Below, piece by piece: positions 1-5,395 of a stretch of 5,395 nt of DNA. The notes beneath the pieces are model-generated. The model did no database searches, was not told the origin of the DNA, and was given only the letters and a program-made list of their open reading frames with translations. The stretch is from Azophilus sp964572185 (GTDB lineage: Bacteria; Pseudomonadota; Gammaproteobacteria; Pseudomonadales; Azotimanducaceae). The DNA lies in contig CAZNFI010000189.1 in NCBI GenBank assembly GCA_964572185.1, positions 1-5,395 of the forward strand, written 5' to 3'. Each line of letters starts with the position of its first letter. Positions within the stretch are counted from its first letter, which is position 1. Position numbers and translations under genes: made by a program.

Positions 1-957
1 GGCCGCAAGTGCACTTTCACGCTGGTTCCCAACGGCGACCGCCCCGAGCAGTGGCGCAACTGCCTGGAGATCGTCGAGCAGGCCAATGCATCCGGCTGCG
101 AGTTGCGGCCGCAGGTGCCGAGCCGCCCCATCGGATTCGTGACCAGCCTGCGTTCCTACCACATGTTTCAGCGGCGCAAGACCTACCTGGAACTGGCTGC
201 ATTGCCGTTTTCGGAAAGGCTGGAGCGACTGCGCAGGCCTGAAGTCAGGGCAGCGATCCTGAGCGATGTCGACGTGCCGCCGGAGCAACCGGGAACCATG
301 GCCAATATCTACGCGTTGCTGGCGATGGCGGCGCCGATCATGTACCCCATCGAGTTGCCCATCAACTACGAACCGGAGCCGGCGGGCAATTTCGGCGCAC
401 TGGCCGCCGAGGCGGGCCAGGGCATCGCCGAGTACATGTACGACTTTCTCACCTCGGGCGCCGGTGACCGTTTCGCCATCGTTCTCGGCGGCAACTACAG
501 TCACGAGACGTTTCGCATCCTTGAAGAGTTGCTGCGGCACCCGCATACGACCATCGGGCTCTCCGACGCGGGCGCCCACGTCAACCTGATATTTGACGGC
601 GTCGGGCCGACCTATCAGTTGACCCATTGGGCCCGGCCGCGCGGCGGAGCGGCAAAGCTGCCCATCGAACTGATCGTGCACAAGCAGACGCAGAGCAACG
701 CGGAACTGTTCGGCCTGAATGACCGGGGCCGCATCGCCCCGGGGCTGCGCGCCGACCTGAACCTGTTCGATCTCAAGCGACTGGAACTCGGCCGCCTGCG
801 CGTGCACGAAGACCTGCCGGCCGGGGGCAGCCGCATTCTGCAATCGGCGAGCGGTTACCTGAACACATTCGTGGCCGGCACCAAGACCCGGGAAAACGAC
901 CAGGACACCGGGGCGCGTCCCGGCCGGGTGATTCGAGGCCATCGCCTGGGCGCCTGA
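1..957 (+). CDS. Amidohydrolase, D-aminoacylase (N-acyl-D-amino-acid deacylase) type, 5' end missing
   Basis: The frame is open from the first base to a TGA at 955-957, giving 318 visible codons; the start lies outside the window. The protein looks like the C-terminal part of a metal-dependent amidohydrolase (Amidohydro_3, D-aminoacylase-like), a family of roughly 500-580 residues that hydrolyses N-acyl or cyclic amide bonds. Visible signatures are LSDAGAHV (Asp at 565-567, the position of the conserved metal or catalytic Asp of the barrel), then a closing beta-sandwich with GLNDRGRIAPGLRADLNLFD (about 712-771) and DLPAGGSRILQSASGYLNTFVAGT (about 811-882). The His-x-His and other metal ligands expected earlier in the barrel are not in the window. 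No signal or membrane segment is visible in this part. It converges on msrQ and is not obviously linked to it. The family call is firm; the substrate cannot be told, and a dihydroorotase-like or D-glutamate deacylase role is equally possible. Confidence 0.85.
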   Translation, partial: GRKCTFTLVPNGDRPEQWRNCLEIVEQANASGCELRPQVPSRPIGFVTSLRSYHMFQRRKTYLELAALPFSERLERLRRPEVRAAILSDVDVPPEQPGTMANIYALLAMAAPIMYPIELPINYEPEPAGNFGALAAEAGQGIAEYMYDFLTSGAGDRFAIVLGGNYSHETFRILEELLRHPHTTIGLSDAGAHVNLIFDGVGPTYQLTHWARPRGGAAKLPIELIVHKQTQSNAELFGLNDRGRIAPGLRADLNLFDLKRLELGRLRVHEDLPAGGSRILQSASGYLNTFVAGTKTRENDQDTGARPGRVIRGHRLGA

Positions 958-973
958 ACGGCGGCACGCAACC

Positions 974-995
974 GGCCCGGATCGCCGTCCGGGCC
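974..995. terminator. GC-rich hairpin between convergent genes, possible bidirectional terminator
   Basis: GGCCCGGA (974-981) pairs perfectly with TCCGGGCC (988-995) around a 6-nt loop. It begins 17 nt after the amidohydrolase stop and lies 26 nt beyond the msrQ stop on the other strand, where a shared terminator would be expected. Neither side has a T-run, so it is not a canonical intrinsic terminator. It may instead slow polymerase or protect 3' ends. Confidence 0.45.
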
Positions 996-1021
996 ACAGC
1001 TACGCGGCGCTCCGGCTCCGT

Positions 1022-1648
1022 TCAGGCTCGCGCCGCGGCGGCTTTCCGCCGTTGCCGCCTGACGCGGGCGTCAAGCAACCGGTCGCCATACAGCATTGCC
1101 AGCCACCCGCCGTGGAACAGCACTTCGCCATAACCTGCCTTGGTCAGCCACCAGAAATGCAGCAGGCCCAGGGCAGCGGCCAGGTAGACGAACCGGTGCA
1201 ACTGCTGCCAGCGACGGCGCAGGCGCCGCTGCCAACCGCTGGTGGAGGTCAGTGCCAGCGCCAGCAGGATGAGGAAGGCGGCGAAGCCCACGGTGATGTA
1301 GGGCCGCTCGGCGATTTCCTCGACGATCAATCGCCAGTCGAATTCAGTGAAGAACCACAGGTAGAAAAGCAAGTGCAGGGCGATGTAGGTGAAGGCGAAC
1401 AGGCCCGCCATGCGCCGCACTCGAATGATCGGCGCATAACCCAGGCGCCGCCGGATGGTCGAGACGCTCAGGGTGAGCAGCAGTGCGCGCAAGCCCCATT
1501 CGCCCAGATGCAGCAACACCGCCTCGGCCGGGTCGGCTCCGAGCACGGAACCCGGGCTCTGAATTTCTCCGGCAATGGCGTAGGCAAGCCAAGCCAGCGG
1601 CACGCTGAACAGGACAAAGGTAATGATCTTGAGAATGCGTACCGTCAC
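1022..1648 (-). CDS. msrQ: MsrQ (YedZ), heme-binding membrane subunit of the MsrPQ methionine sulfoxide reductase
   Basis: This 208-residue inner-membrane protein passes electrons from the quinone pool to periplasmic MsrP. About six hydrophobic segments are visible, near residues 8-27, 44-62, 80-102, 117-135, 152-168 and 174-190. Family motifs are LGADP (36-40), GEWGLRALLLTL (49-60), RRRLGY (66-71), RPYITVG (115-121), LALTST (131-136) and LHRFVY (150-155). His92, His151 and His164 match the positions of the heme-ligand histidines known in MsrQ. The C-terminus is a basic cytoplasmic tail rich in Arg and Ala. The start is GTG at 1648; no other in-frame start exists between it and the msrP stop. 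The ribosome site is weak (AGG 3-5 nt upstream is too close; CAGG lies a little further up). It follows msrP by 28 nt, so the two are probably cotranscribed. Length and motifs are normal for the family. Confidence 0.95.
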   Translation of the reverse strand: MTVRILKIITFVLFSVPLAWLAYAIAGEIQSPGSVLGADPAEAVLLHLGEWGLRALLLTLSVSTIRRRLGYAPIIRVRRMAGLFAFTYIALHLLFYLWFFTEFDWRLIVEEIAERPYITVGFAAFLILLALALTSTSGWQRRLRRRWQQLHRFVYLAAALGLLHFWWLTKAGYGEVLFHGGWLAMLYGDRLLDARVRRQRRKAAAARA

Positions 1649-1676
1649 CTGAGCACCTGAGCTCGGCCAACCCGGT

Positions 1677-2627
1677 TCAGAAGTTGCGGGTCAGGTCCAT
1701 GCCGGCATAGAGCTGCGCAACCTGGTCGGCATAACCGTTGAAGGGCAGCGTCGGCCGCCGGTTGGGCTCGAAAAAGCTGCTCGGCAGGCGCCGTTCGGTA
1801 GCCTGGCTCCACCGCGGGTGATCAACCTCGGGGTTTACGTTGGCGTAGAACCCGTACTCGTTCGGAGCGGTCAGGTTCCAGGTGTTTTTCGGCTGCCGCC
1901 TGGTGAAACGGATCCTGACGATGGACTTGCCCGACTTGAACCCGTATTTCCACGGCACCATCAGCCGCAACGGCGCACCGTTCTGATTGGGCAGTTCCTT
2001 GCCGTACACGCCGGTGACCATCAGCGTGAGCGGGTGATAGGCCTCGTCCATGCGCAGGCCCTCGACATAGGGCCAGTCGATGCCGCCGAACAGGGAGCGC
2101 TGCCCGCGCATCTCCTTGGGGCGGTGCAGGGTGGTGAATTCCACGTACCTGGCATTGCCGGTGGGTTCGAATTGCTCGAGCAGGCGCTTCATGGGTATGC
2201 CCCGCCAGGGCACCACCATCGACCAGGCCTCCACACAGCGAAAGCGGTACACACGGTCCTCGGCAGTATGCCCGGCCAGCACGTCCTCCAGCGCAAATCG
2301 CCCGGTCTTGTTCGCCTCGCCCGCCACCTCCACGGTCCATGGATGAATGGTCATGGCGTGGGCGTGCTTGGCCGGGTCTTCCTTGTCCTGCCCGAATTCG
2401 TAGAAATTGTTGTAGCCGGTGACAATCGCTTCCGGGGTAAGGGGTTCGTCTTCCGAAGGCAAACCCGAGGCGGGCAGATTGGCGCGCGCGGGCACGCTTG
2501 CCGCCACCAGGCCCGCACCCATCGCCAGGCCCAGTTCCCTGACGAAGCGGCGCCTTGCAAGGAATACGGACTCCGGCGTGATTTCCGAAGCGGGAATGGC
2601 ATAGGGGGTGGACGATCGTATGAGCAT
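1677..2627 (-). CDS. msrP: MsrP (YedY), periplasmic molybdopterin methionine sulfoxide reductase, catalytic subunit
   Basis: This 316-residue enzyme reduces methionine sulfoxide (both R and S forms in the characterised family) in oxidised envelope proteins, taking electrons from MsrQ. The N-terminus MLIRSSTPYAIPASEITPES is family-typical and supports the ATG at 2627. It is followed by a twin-arginine export signal, ARRRFVREL (24-32), a hydrophobic stretch (33-45) and a likely cleavage site near VPARA (45-49), so the folded cofactor-loaded protein should leave by the Tat system. Cys131 in RFRCVEAWSMVVPW is the expected molybdenum ligand. Other conserved blocks are GGIDWPYVEGLRMDEAYHPL (181-200), NGAPLRLMVPWKYGFKS (216-232) and WNLTAPNEYGFYANVNPEVDHPRW (250-273). 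The ribosome site is poor: AGGA at 2639-2642 lies 11 nt before the ATG. The 5' region abuts the 18-nt repeat array. No regulator gene is present in the window. Confidence 0.97.
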   Translation of the reverse strand: MLIRSSTPYAIPASEITPESVFLARRRFVRELGLAMGAGLVAASVPARANLPASGLPSEDEPLTPEAIVTGYNNFYEFGQDKEDPAKHAHAMTIHPWTVEVAGEANKTGRFALEDVLAGHTAEDRVYRFRCVEAWSMVVPWRGIPMKRLLEQFEPTGNARYVEFTTLHRPKEMRGQRSLFGGIDWPYVEGLRMDEAYHPLTLMVTGVYGKELPNQNGAPLRLMVPWKYGFKSGKSIVRIRFTRRQPKNTWNLTAPNEYGFYANVNPEVDHPRWSQATERRLPSSFFEPNRRPTLPFNGYADQVAQLYAGMDLTRNF

Positions 2628-2639
2628 GGCGTCTGAAGT

Positions 2640-2807
2640 CCTGTAGATTTCTGGTTTGCCTGGGCCTGTACTGGAGTGTGCCGTGTACCTTTGGGATACC
2701 GCCTGACCTCGGTTTGCCGAGTACGTTCGGTGTGACCTGTACCTCGAGTCGGGCCTTTACCCCTGGCGCGCCACCTGTCTTTGGCGTGCCGTGTACCAGC
2801 CGCACCT
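2640..2807. repeat. Degenerate tandem array with an 18-nt period, about eight units plus one diverged unit
   Basis: Units start at 2665 (17 nt), 2682, 2700, 2718, 2736, 2754, 2772 and 2790. The approximate consensus is CSTGTACCTTYGGYGTGC. C at unit position 1, T at position 5 and G at position 13 are kept in all of them. GTAC occurs at 2668, 2685, 2721, 2739 and 2793, spacings of 17, 36, 18 and 54. The 12-mer GTGCCGTGTACC occurs exactly at 2678-2689 and 2786-2797, six periods apart. A diverged 20-nt copy lies at 2640-2659. The last unit is only half conserved and merges into the palindrome at 2795-2830. The array fills nearly all of the msrP-pssA gap. No spacers separate the units, so it is not CRISPR. 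Function unknown; the array also covers the place where the msrPQ promoter should be. Confidence 0.8.
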
Positions 2808-2830
2808 ATTCATGAATAGGTGCGGCTGGT
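2795..2830. repeat. Perfect 36-bp palindrome, possible pssA terminator or protein-binding site
   Basis: The left arm ACCAGCCGCACCTATTCA (2795-2812) is exactly the reverse complement of 2813-2830, with no spacer. As RNA it would fold into a stem of about 16 pairs with a 4-nt CAUG loop. It begins 18 nt after the pssA stop on the minus strand, a good terminator position, but the bases that follow on that strand (ACACGGCACGCC) are not U-rich. The T-richer flank, CCTGTTTGTT (2833-2842), lies on the plus-strand side, where no gene needs terminating. Each arm is GC-rich outside and AT-rich at the centre (TATTCATGAATA). It could be a hairpin terminator without a U-tract, an operator, or an extragenic palindromic repeat. 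Confidence 0.85.
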
Positions 2831-2848
2831 GTCCTGTTTGTTAGACGA

Positions 2849-3739
2849 TCAGATTTCCGCGCGGTTCCGCTCCCGCCACCGGCGCCACAGGTGCTCCGCG
2901 GGCGCCGACAGCGCATACAGGCAGAACAGCGCCAGCAGGATACTCGGCGGGTCGGCCAGCAGCACGGCGAAAGCCAGCACCACAAGCACCAGGGTCACGA
3001 ACGGAACGCGCCCCTTGAGGCCGAGTTGCTTGGGCGAAAAATAGCTGAAATTCGACACCATCAGCAGCGCGATGGCGATGGTGATCAATCCGAGCATCGA
3101 GGAGGCGAACAGGGACGGATCGCCCACTGCGTACTCTTCCCAAACCCAGACCGTGCAGGCAATCACGGCCGCCGCCGAGGGGGAAGGCAGCCCGGTGAAC
3201 TTGGCATCGTCGCTGTGCGTGTTGAACCGGGCTAGGCGCAAGGCCGTGCAGGCGACGTAGGCAAAGGTGACCACCCAGCCGATCTGCCCCAGGTTGGCCA
3301 GTGCCCATTGAAACGCCAGCAGCGCTGGCGCCACGCCGAATGCGACCAGGTCGGAGAGGCTGTCGTACTCGGCGCCGAAATCGCTCTGTGTACGGGTCAT
3401 GCGCGCCACCCGGCCATCGGCGGTGTCGAGAATGATCGCCGCCAGAATCGCCAGGGTGGCCGCTGCGAAGCGGCCGTTGATGCCCGCCACCATGGCATAG
3501 AAACCAGCGAACAGCGCGCCGGTGGTCAGCACGTTGGGCAGCAGGTAGATGCCGCGTCGCCGTGCCGCCGCGGCGCGCTGCCTGGCGCGCGCCGAAACGC
3601 TCGCAGCGCTCGCCTCGGCCCCGCTCTGCGCGGCATCCCGGGCGGGCCCGGCCGCATCGTCGGGCTGCACGCCATCGGGCGCCCCGTCGTCGAAGCGCCC
3701 TCCTACGGGCCGCAGTTGCGGTTTGTTCGGCTCAGCCAT
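2849..3739 (-). CDS. pssA: CDP-diacylglycerol--serine O-phosphatidyltransferase (phosphatidylserine synthase)
   Basis: This membrane enzyme makes phosphatidylserine from CDP-diacylglycerol and L-serine, the committed step to phosphatidylethanolamine. The CDP-alcohol phosphotransferase signature DGx2ARx8Gx3Dx3D is complete: Asp108-Gly109, Ala112-Arg113, Gly122, Asp126 and Asp130, with Asp105 just before it. The core begins at RRGIYLLPNVLTTGALFAGFYA (61-81), and further hydrophobic segments lie near 90-104, 131-149, 155-168, 188-201, 211-230, 246-262 and 265-279. RLARFNTHSDDAKFTGLPSPSAA (168-190) is typical of the type II (Bacillus-like) PssA family, which is unrelated to E. coli PssA. The first 60 residues are an Ala, Arg, Asp and Gly-rich hydrophilic extension, which makes the protein somewhat long at 296 residues. 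The ATG lies 6 nt after the ilvC stop. The only good ribosome site, AGGAG, is 16 nt upstream, inside ilvC, so coupling to ilvC translation is likely. Confidence 0.96.
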   Translation of the reverse strand: MAEPNKPQLRPVGGRFDDGAPDGVQPDDAAGPARDAAQSGAEASAASVSARARQRAAAARRRGIYLLPNVLTTGALFAGFYAMVAGINGRFAAATLAILAAIILDTADGRVARMTRTQSDFGAEYDSLSDLVAFGVAPALLAFQWALANLGQIGWVVTFAYVACTALRLARFNTHSDDAKFTGLPSPSAAAVIACTVWVWEEYAVGDPSLFASSMLGLITIAIALLMVSNFSYFSPKQLGLKGRVPFVTLVLVVLAFAVLLADPPSILLALFCLYALSAPAEHLWRRWRERNRAEI

Positions 3740-3745
3740 GCCGTG

Positions 3746-4765
3746 TCAGTTCTTGCTCCTGTCCACCAGGCGGTTCTCCTGGATCCAGGGCATCATGCCC
3801 CGCAGCCGCGCGCCCACCGCCTCGATGTCGTGGGCGGCGGTGAGGCGGCGCCGTGCCTTGATGCCCGGCGCGCCCGCCTGGTTCTCCGTGACGAACTCCC
3901 GGGCGAACTCACCGCTCTGGATTTCTTCAAGCATACGCTTCATTTCCGCCTTGGTCTCGTCGGTGACGATTCGCGATCCGCGGGTCAGGCCGCCATACTC
4001 GGCGGTATTGGACACCGAGTACCACATGTTGGCCACGCCGCCCTCGTAGTACAGGTCGACGATCAGCTTCAGTTCGTGCAGGCACTCGAAATAGGCCATC
4101 TCCGGTGAGTAACCGGCTTCCACCAGTGTTTCAAACCCGGCCTGCACCAGGGCTGCGCTGCCGCCGCACAGCACCGCCTGTTCGCCGAACAGATCGGTTT
4201 CGGTCTCTTCCCGGAACGTGGTTTCGATGATTCCGGCCCGTCCCGCGCCGATGCCGCAGCCGTAGGAAAGCGCCAGGTTCTTGGCCTGGCCGGTGGCGTC
4301 CTGGGCAATGGCGATCAGGCTCGGCACGCCGTTACCGGCGACATAGGTGGAACGCACCGTGTGACCCGGCCCCTTTGGCGCAATCATGATGACATCGAGG
4401 TCTTCCCTGGGTTCGATCAACTCGAAGTGAATGTTGAAACCATGAGCGAACGCCAGCGCACCGCCCTCCTTGAGGTTCGGTGCGATATGGTCGCGATACA
4501 GCGCGGGCTGCAATTCGTCAGGCGTCAGCATCATGACCAGGTCGGCGCCTGCCGCGGCTTCCGCCGCCTCCGCCACCTCGAACCCGGCGTTTTCGGCCTT
4601 GACCCGGGAGCCGGAGCCGGCGCGCAGGCCAACGACCACTTCGTCCACGCCGGAATCGCGCAGGTTGTTGGCGTGGGCGTGGCCCTGTGAACCATAGCCG
4701 ATCACGGCCACCTTGCTGTTCTGGACGATCGACAGATCGGCGTCCTTGTCGTAATACACTTGCAT
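3746..4765 (-). CDS. ilvC: Ketol-acid reductoisomerase (NADP+), class I
   Basis: This is the second shared enzyme of branched-chain amino acid synthesis: Mg2+-dependent isomerisation and NADPH reduction of 2-acetolactate or 2-aceto-2-hydroxybutyrate. I place the start at the ATG at 4765, giving 339 residues, because the family begins MQVYYDKDADLS and AGAGGA is well placed 6 nt upstream. The frame stays open upstream to another ATG at 4804, which would add 13 atypical residues. The Rossmann motif GYGSQG is at 23-28, and the cofactor-specificity loop GLRAGSGS (46-53) has Arg48 plus Ser51 and Ser53, as expected for NADPH. The active-site set is complete: His108, Lys131, Asp191, Glu195, Glu227, Glu231 and Ser252, with FECLHELKLIVDLYYEGG (226-243) in the knotted C-terminal domain. 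Length is normal for class I. It sits between ilvN and pssA. Confidence 0.98.
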   Translation of the reverse strand: MQVYYDKDADLSIVQNSKVAVIGYGSQGHAHANNLRDSGVDEVVVGLRAGSGSRVKAENAGFEVAEAAEAAAGADLVMMLTPDELQPALYRDHIAPNLKEGGALAFAHGFNIHFELIEPREDLDVIMIAPKGPGHTVRSTYVAGNGVPSLIAIAQDATGQAKNLALSYGCGIGAGRAGIIETTFREETETDLFGEQAVLCGGSAALVQAGFETLVEAGYSPEMAYFECLHELKLIVDLYYEGGVANMWYSVSNTAEYGGLTRGSRIVTDETKAEMKRMLEEIQSGEFAREFVTENQAGAPGIKARRRLTAAHDIEAVGARLRGMMPWIQENRLVDRSKN

Positions 4766-4771
4766 GTTCAG

Positions 4772-4777
4772 TCCTCT
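4772..4777 (-). promoter_or_regulatory. Ribosome binding site of ilvC
   Basis: AGAGGA on the minus strand lies 6 nt before the ATG at 4765. It decides between this ATG and the in-frame ATG at 4804, which has no comparable site and would add residues absent from the family. Confidence 0.8.
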
Positions 4778-4806
4778 ATCGAATTTCAATCCGCCATCGG
4801 CCACAC

Positions 4807-4839
4807 GAATCGCTGTCCCGGTGGCCCAGGAATCGCTGT
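4807..4839. repeat. 10-bp direct repeat in the ilvN-ilvC gap
   Basis: GAATCGCTGT occurs at 4807-4816 and again at 4830-4839, start to start 23 nt. The pair is bracketed by CCACA (4801-4805) and TGTGG (4837-4841), which are complementary. It occupies much of the 84-nt gap between the ilvN stop and the ilvC start. It could be chance, a small duplication or part of a leader structure. Confidence 0.5.
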
Positions 4840-4849
4840 GGTCACCGTA

Positions 4850-5341
4850 TCAGGCGCTGAGTACCTTCTCGCCCCGGCTGATGCCGGAAACGCCGGAACG
4901 CACCACTTCCAGTACCGTGGCCTTGCCGATGGCCCGGACGAACGCATCGAGCTTGTCGCTGGTGCCGGCCAGCTGCACCGTGTAGGCGGTCGATGTGACA
5001 TCCACGATCTGGCCCCGGAAAATGTCGCTGGTGCGCTTGATTTCCGCCCTGCCGGCCGCCTCCGCACGTACCTTGACAAACATCAGTTCGCGCTCGATGT
5101 GATCGGTTCCGGACAGGTCCATCACTTTCACCACCTCGATCAGCCGATGCAGGTGCTTGGTGACCTGCTCGATCTTCTCGTCGCTGCCGGCGGTGACGAT
5201 GGTGACTCGAGACAGCGTCTCGTCCTCGGTCGGCGCCACGGTCAGGCTCTCGATATTGTAGTTGCGCTGGGCAAAGAGCCCGATCACCCGGGACAGCGCG
5301 CCCGGTTCGTTCTCCAGCAGCACGGCGATGATGCGGCGCAT
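4850..5341 (-). CDS. ilvN: Acetolactate synthase regulatory (small) subunit
   Basis: This 163-residue subunit (called ilvH or ilvN depending on the genome) activates the ThDP-dependent catalytic subunit and gives it valine feedback inhibition. The N-terminal ACT domain (about 1-75) reads MRRIIAVLLENEPGALSRVIG and NYNIESLTVAPTED. Asn11, Gly14 and Asn29 match the residues whose mutation removes valine sensitivity in E. coli IlvH, so feedback control is probably intact. The C-terminal domain (about 83-158) has the usual HIERELMFVKV (81-91) and ends VSGISRGEKVLSA. I choose the ATG at 5341 rather than the GTG one codon earlier: the family starts MRxII, and GGGAGA lies 9 nt upstream. The ATG overlaps the TGA of the preceding large-subunit gene by one base (TGATG), a sign of translational coupling. 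Length is normal. Confidence 0.97.
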   Translation of the reverse strand: MRRIIAVLLENEPGALSRVIGLFAQRNYNIESLTVAPTEDETLSRVTIVTAGSDEKIEQVTKHLHRLIEVVKVMDLSGTDHIERELMFVKVRAEAAGRAEIKRTSDIFRGQIVDVTSTAYTVQLAGTSDKLDAFVRAIGKATVLEVVRSGVSGISRGEKVLSA

Positions 5342-5395
5342 CACATGTAGTCTCCCTGCTGGCTGGTGGTGATCTTGTTCAGGTACATGTCGCGC
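5341..5395 (-). CDS. ilvI: Acetolactate synthase large (catalytic) subunit, C-terminal 17 residues only
   Basis: On the minus strand the frame from the right edge reads RDMYLNKITTSQQGDYM and then TGA at 5341-5343. Its stop overlaps the ilvN/ilvH start by one base, the usual position of the catalytic subunit gene (ilvI or ilvB). The RDM-aromatic-L-x-K pattern resembles, from memory, the end of E. coli IlvI. No catalytic part is visible, so the identity rests mainly on context. The likely operon promoter lies beyond the window. Confidence 0.8.
   Translation of the reverse strand, partial: RDMYLNKITTSQQGDYM
5351..5356 (-). promoter_or_regulatory. Ribosome binding site of ilvN
   Basis: GGGAGA on the minus strand lies inside the end of the large-subunit gene, 9 nt before the ATG at 5341 and 6 nt before the alternative GTG at 5344. 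The spacing fits the ATG better. Confidence 0.65.

Noticed and set aside
1003..1037. Second inverted repeat, CGCGGCGC with GCGCCGCG and a 19-nt loop, at the msrQ 3' end.
   Set aside because: It lies partly in the msrQ coding region with simple GC-rich arms and a long loop, so chance is a sufficient explanation.
1822..2805. A long minus-strand open frame starts at a GTG inside the palindrome, translates the array as loose hexapeptide repeats and runs on through msrP in another frame.
   Set aside because: The hexapeptide pattern is an automatic result of an 18-nt period. The rest overlaps the clearly coding msrP out of frame, and no ribosome site or protein family supports it.
2640..2830. CRISPR array or tRNA gene in the repeat-rich gap.
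   Set aside because: The 18-nt units abut with no spacers, are too variable and have no cas genes nearby. The palindrome is a single hairpin without a cloverleaf.
2840..2846. GTTAGAC matches the integron attC core GTTRRRY next to a palindrome.
   Set aside because: No matching inverse core (RYYYAAC) occurs upstream at a suitable distance, there is no integrase or cassette, and the flanking genes are housekeeping genes in conserved order.
3308..4108. Plus-strand open frame of 266 codons opposite pssA and ilvC.
   Set aside because: It is antisense to two well-supported genes and shows no recognisable domain; such frames are common in GC-rich DNA. The same applies to the plus-strand frames at 1052-1660, 1818-2636 and 4760-5350.
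4766..4804. Longer ilvC start at 4804.
   Set aside because: The additional 13 residues are not typical of KARI, and a strong ribosome site lies in front of the ATG at 4765.

Overview
The window comes from a GC-rich bacterial chromosome, most likely a gammaproteobacterium. The main reason is the gene order, read on the minus strand from the right edge: acetolactate synthase large subunit (3' end only), ilvN/ilvH small subunit, ilvC, pssA, msrP, msrQ. From memory this is the arrangement around ilvI-ilvH-ilvC-pssA-yedY-yedZ in Pseudomonas aeruginosa and relatives. The sequence alone does not fix the genus.

Region by region. Positions 1-957 (+) hold the 3' part of an amidohydrolase of the D-aminoacylase (N-acyl-D-amino-acid deacylase) type, cut by the left edge. 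It converges on msrQ, and a short gap with a GC-rich hairpin (974-995) separates them. Positions 1022-2627 (-) hold msrP and msrQ, a periplasmic molybdenum methionine sulfoxide reductase and its heme-binding membrane partner. Positions 2628-2848 hold no gene but carry a degenerate tandem array with an 18-nt period that runs directly into a perfect 36-bp palindrome. Positions 2849-3739 (-) are pssA (phosphatidylserine synthase), which starts 6 nt after the ilvC stop. Positions 3746-4765 (-) are ilvC and 4850-5341 (-) are ilvN/ilvH. The last 17 residues of the large subunit gene fill 5341-5395, and its stop overlaps the ilvN start.

The ilv genes encode the first two shared steps of valine, leucine and isoleucine synthesis: acetolactate synthase with its valine-sensing subunit, then ketol-acid reductoisomerase. 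pssA probably shares their transcript and commits CDP-diacylglycerol to phosphatidylserine and phosphatidylethanolamine. MsrP and MsrQ pass electrons from the quinone pool to oxidised methionines in envelope proteins. The 18-nt array and palindrome divide the ilv-pssA unit from msrPQ.

The genes are well-known families with intact key residues, and I see no new multi-gene system. The part that known genes do not explain is the 2640-2830 array plus palindrome.
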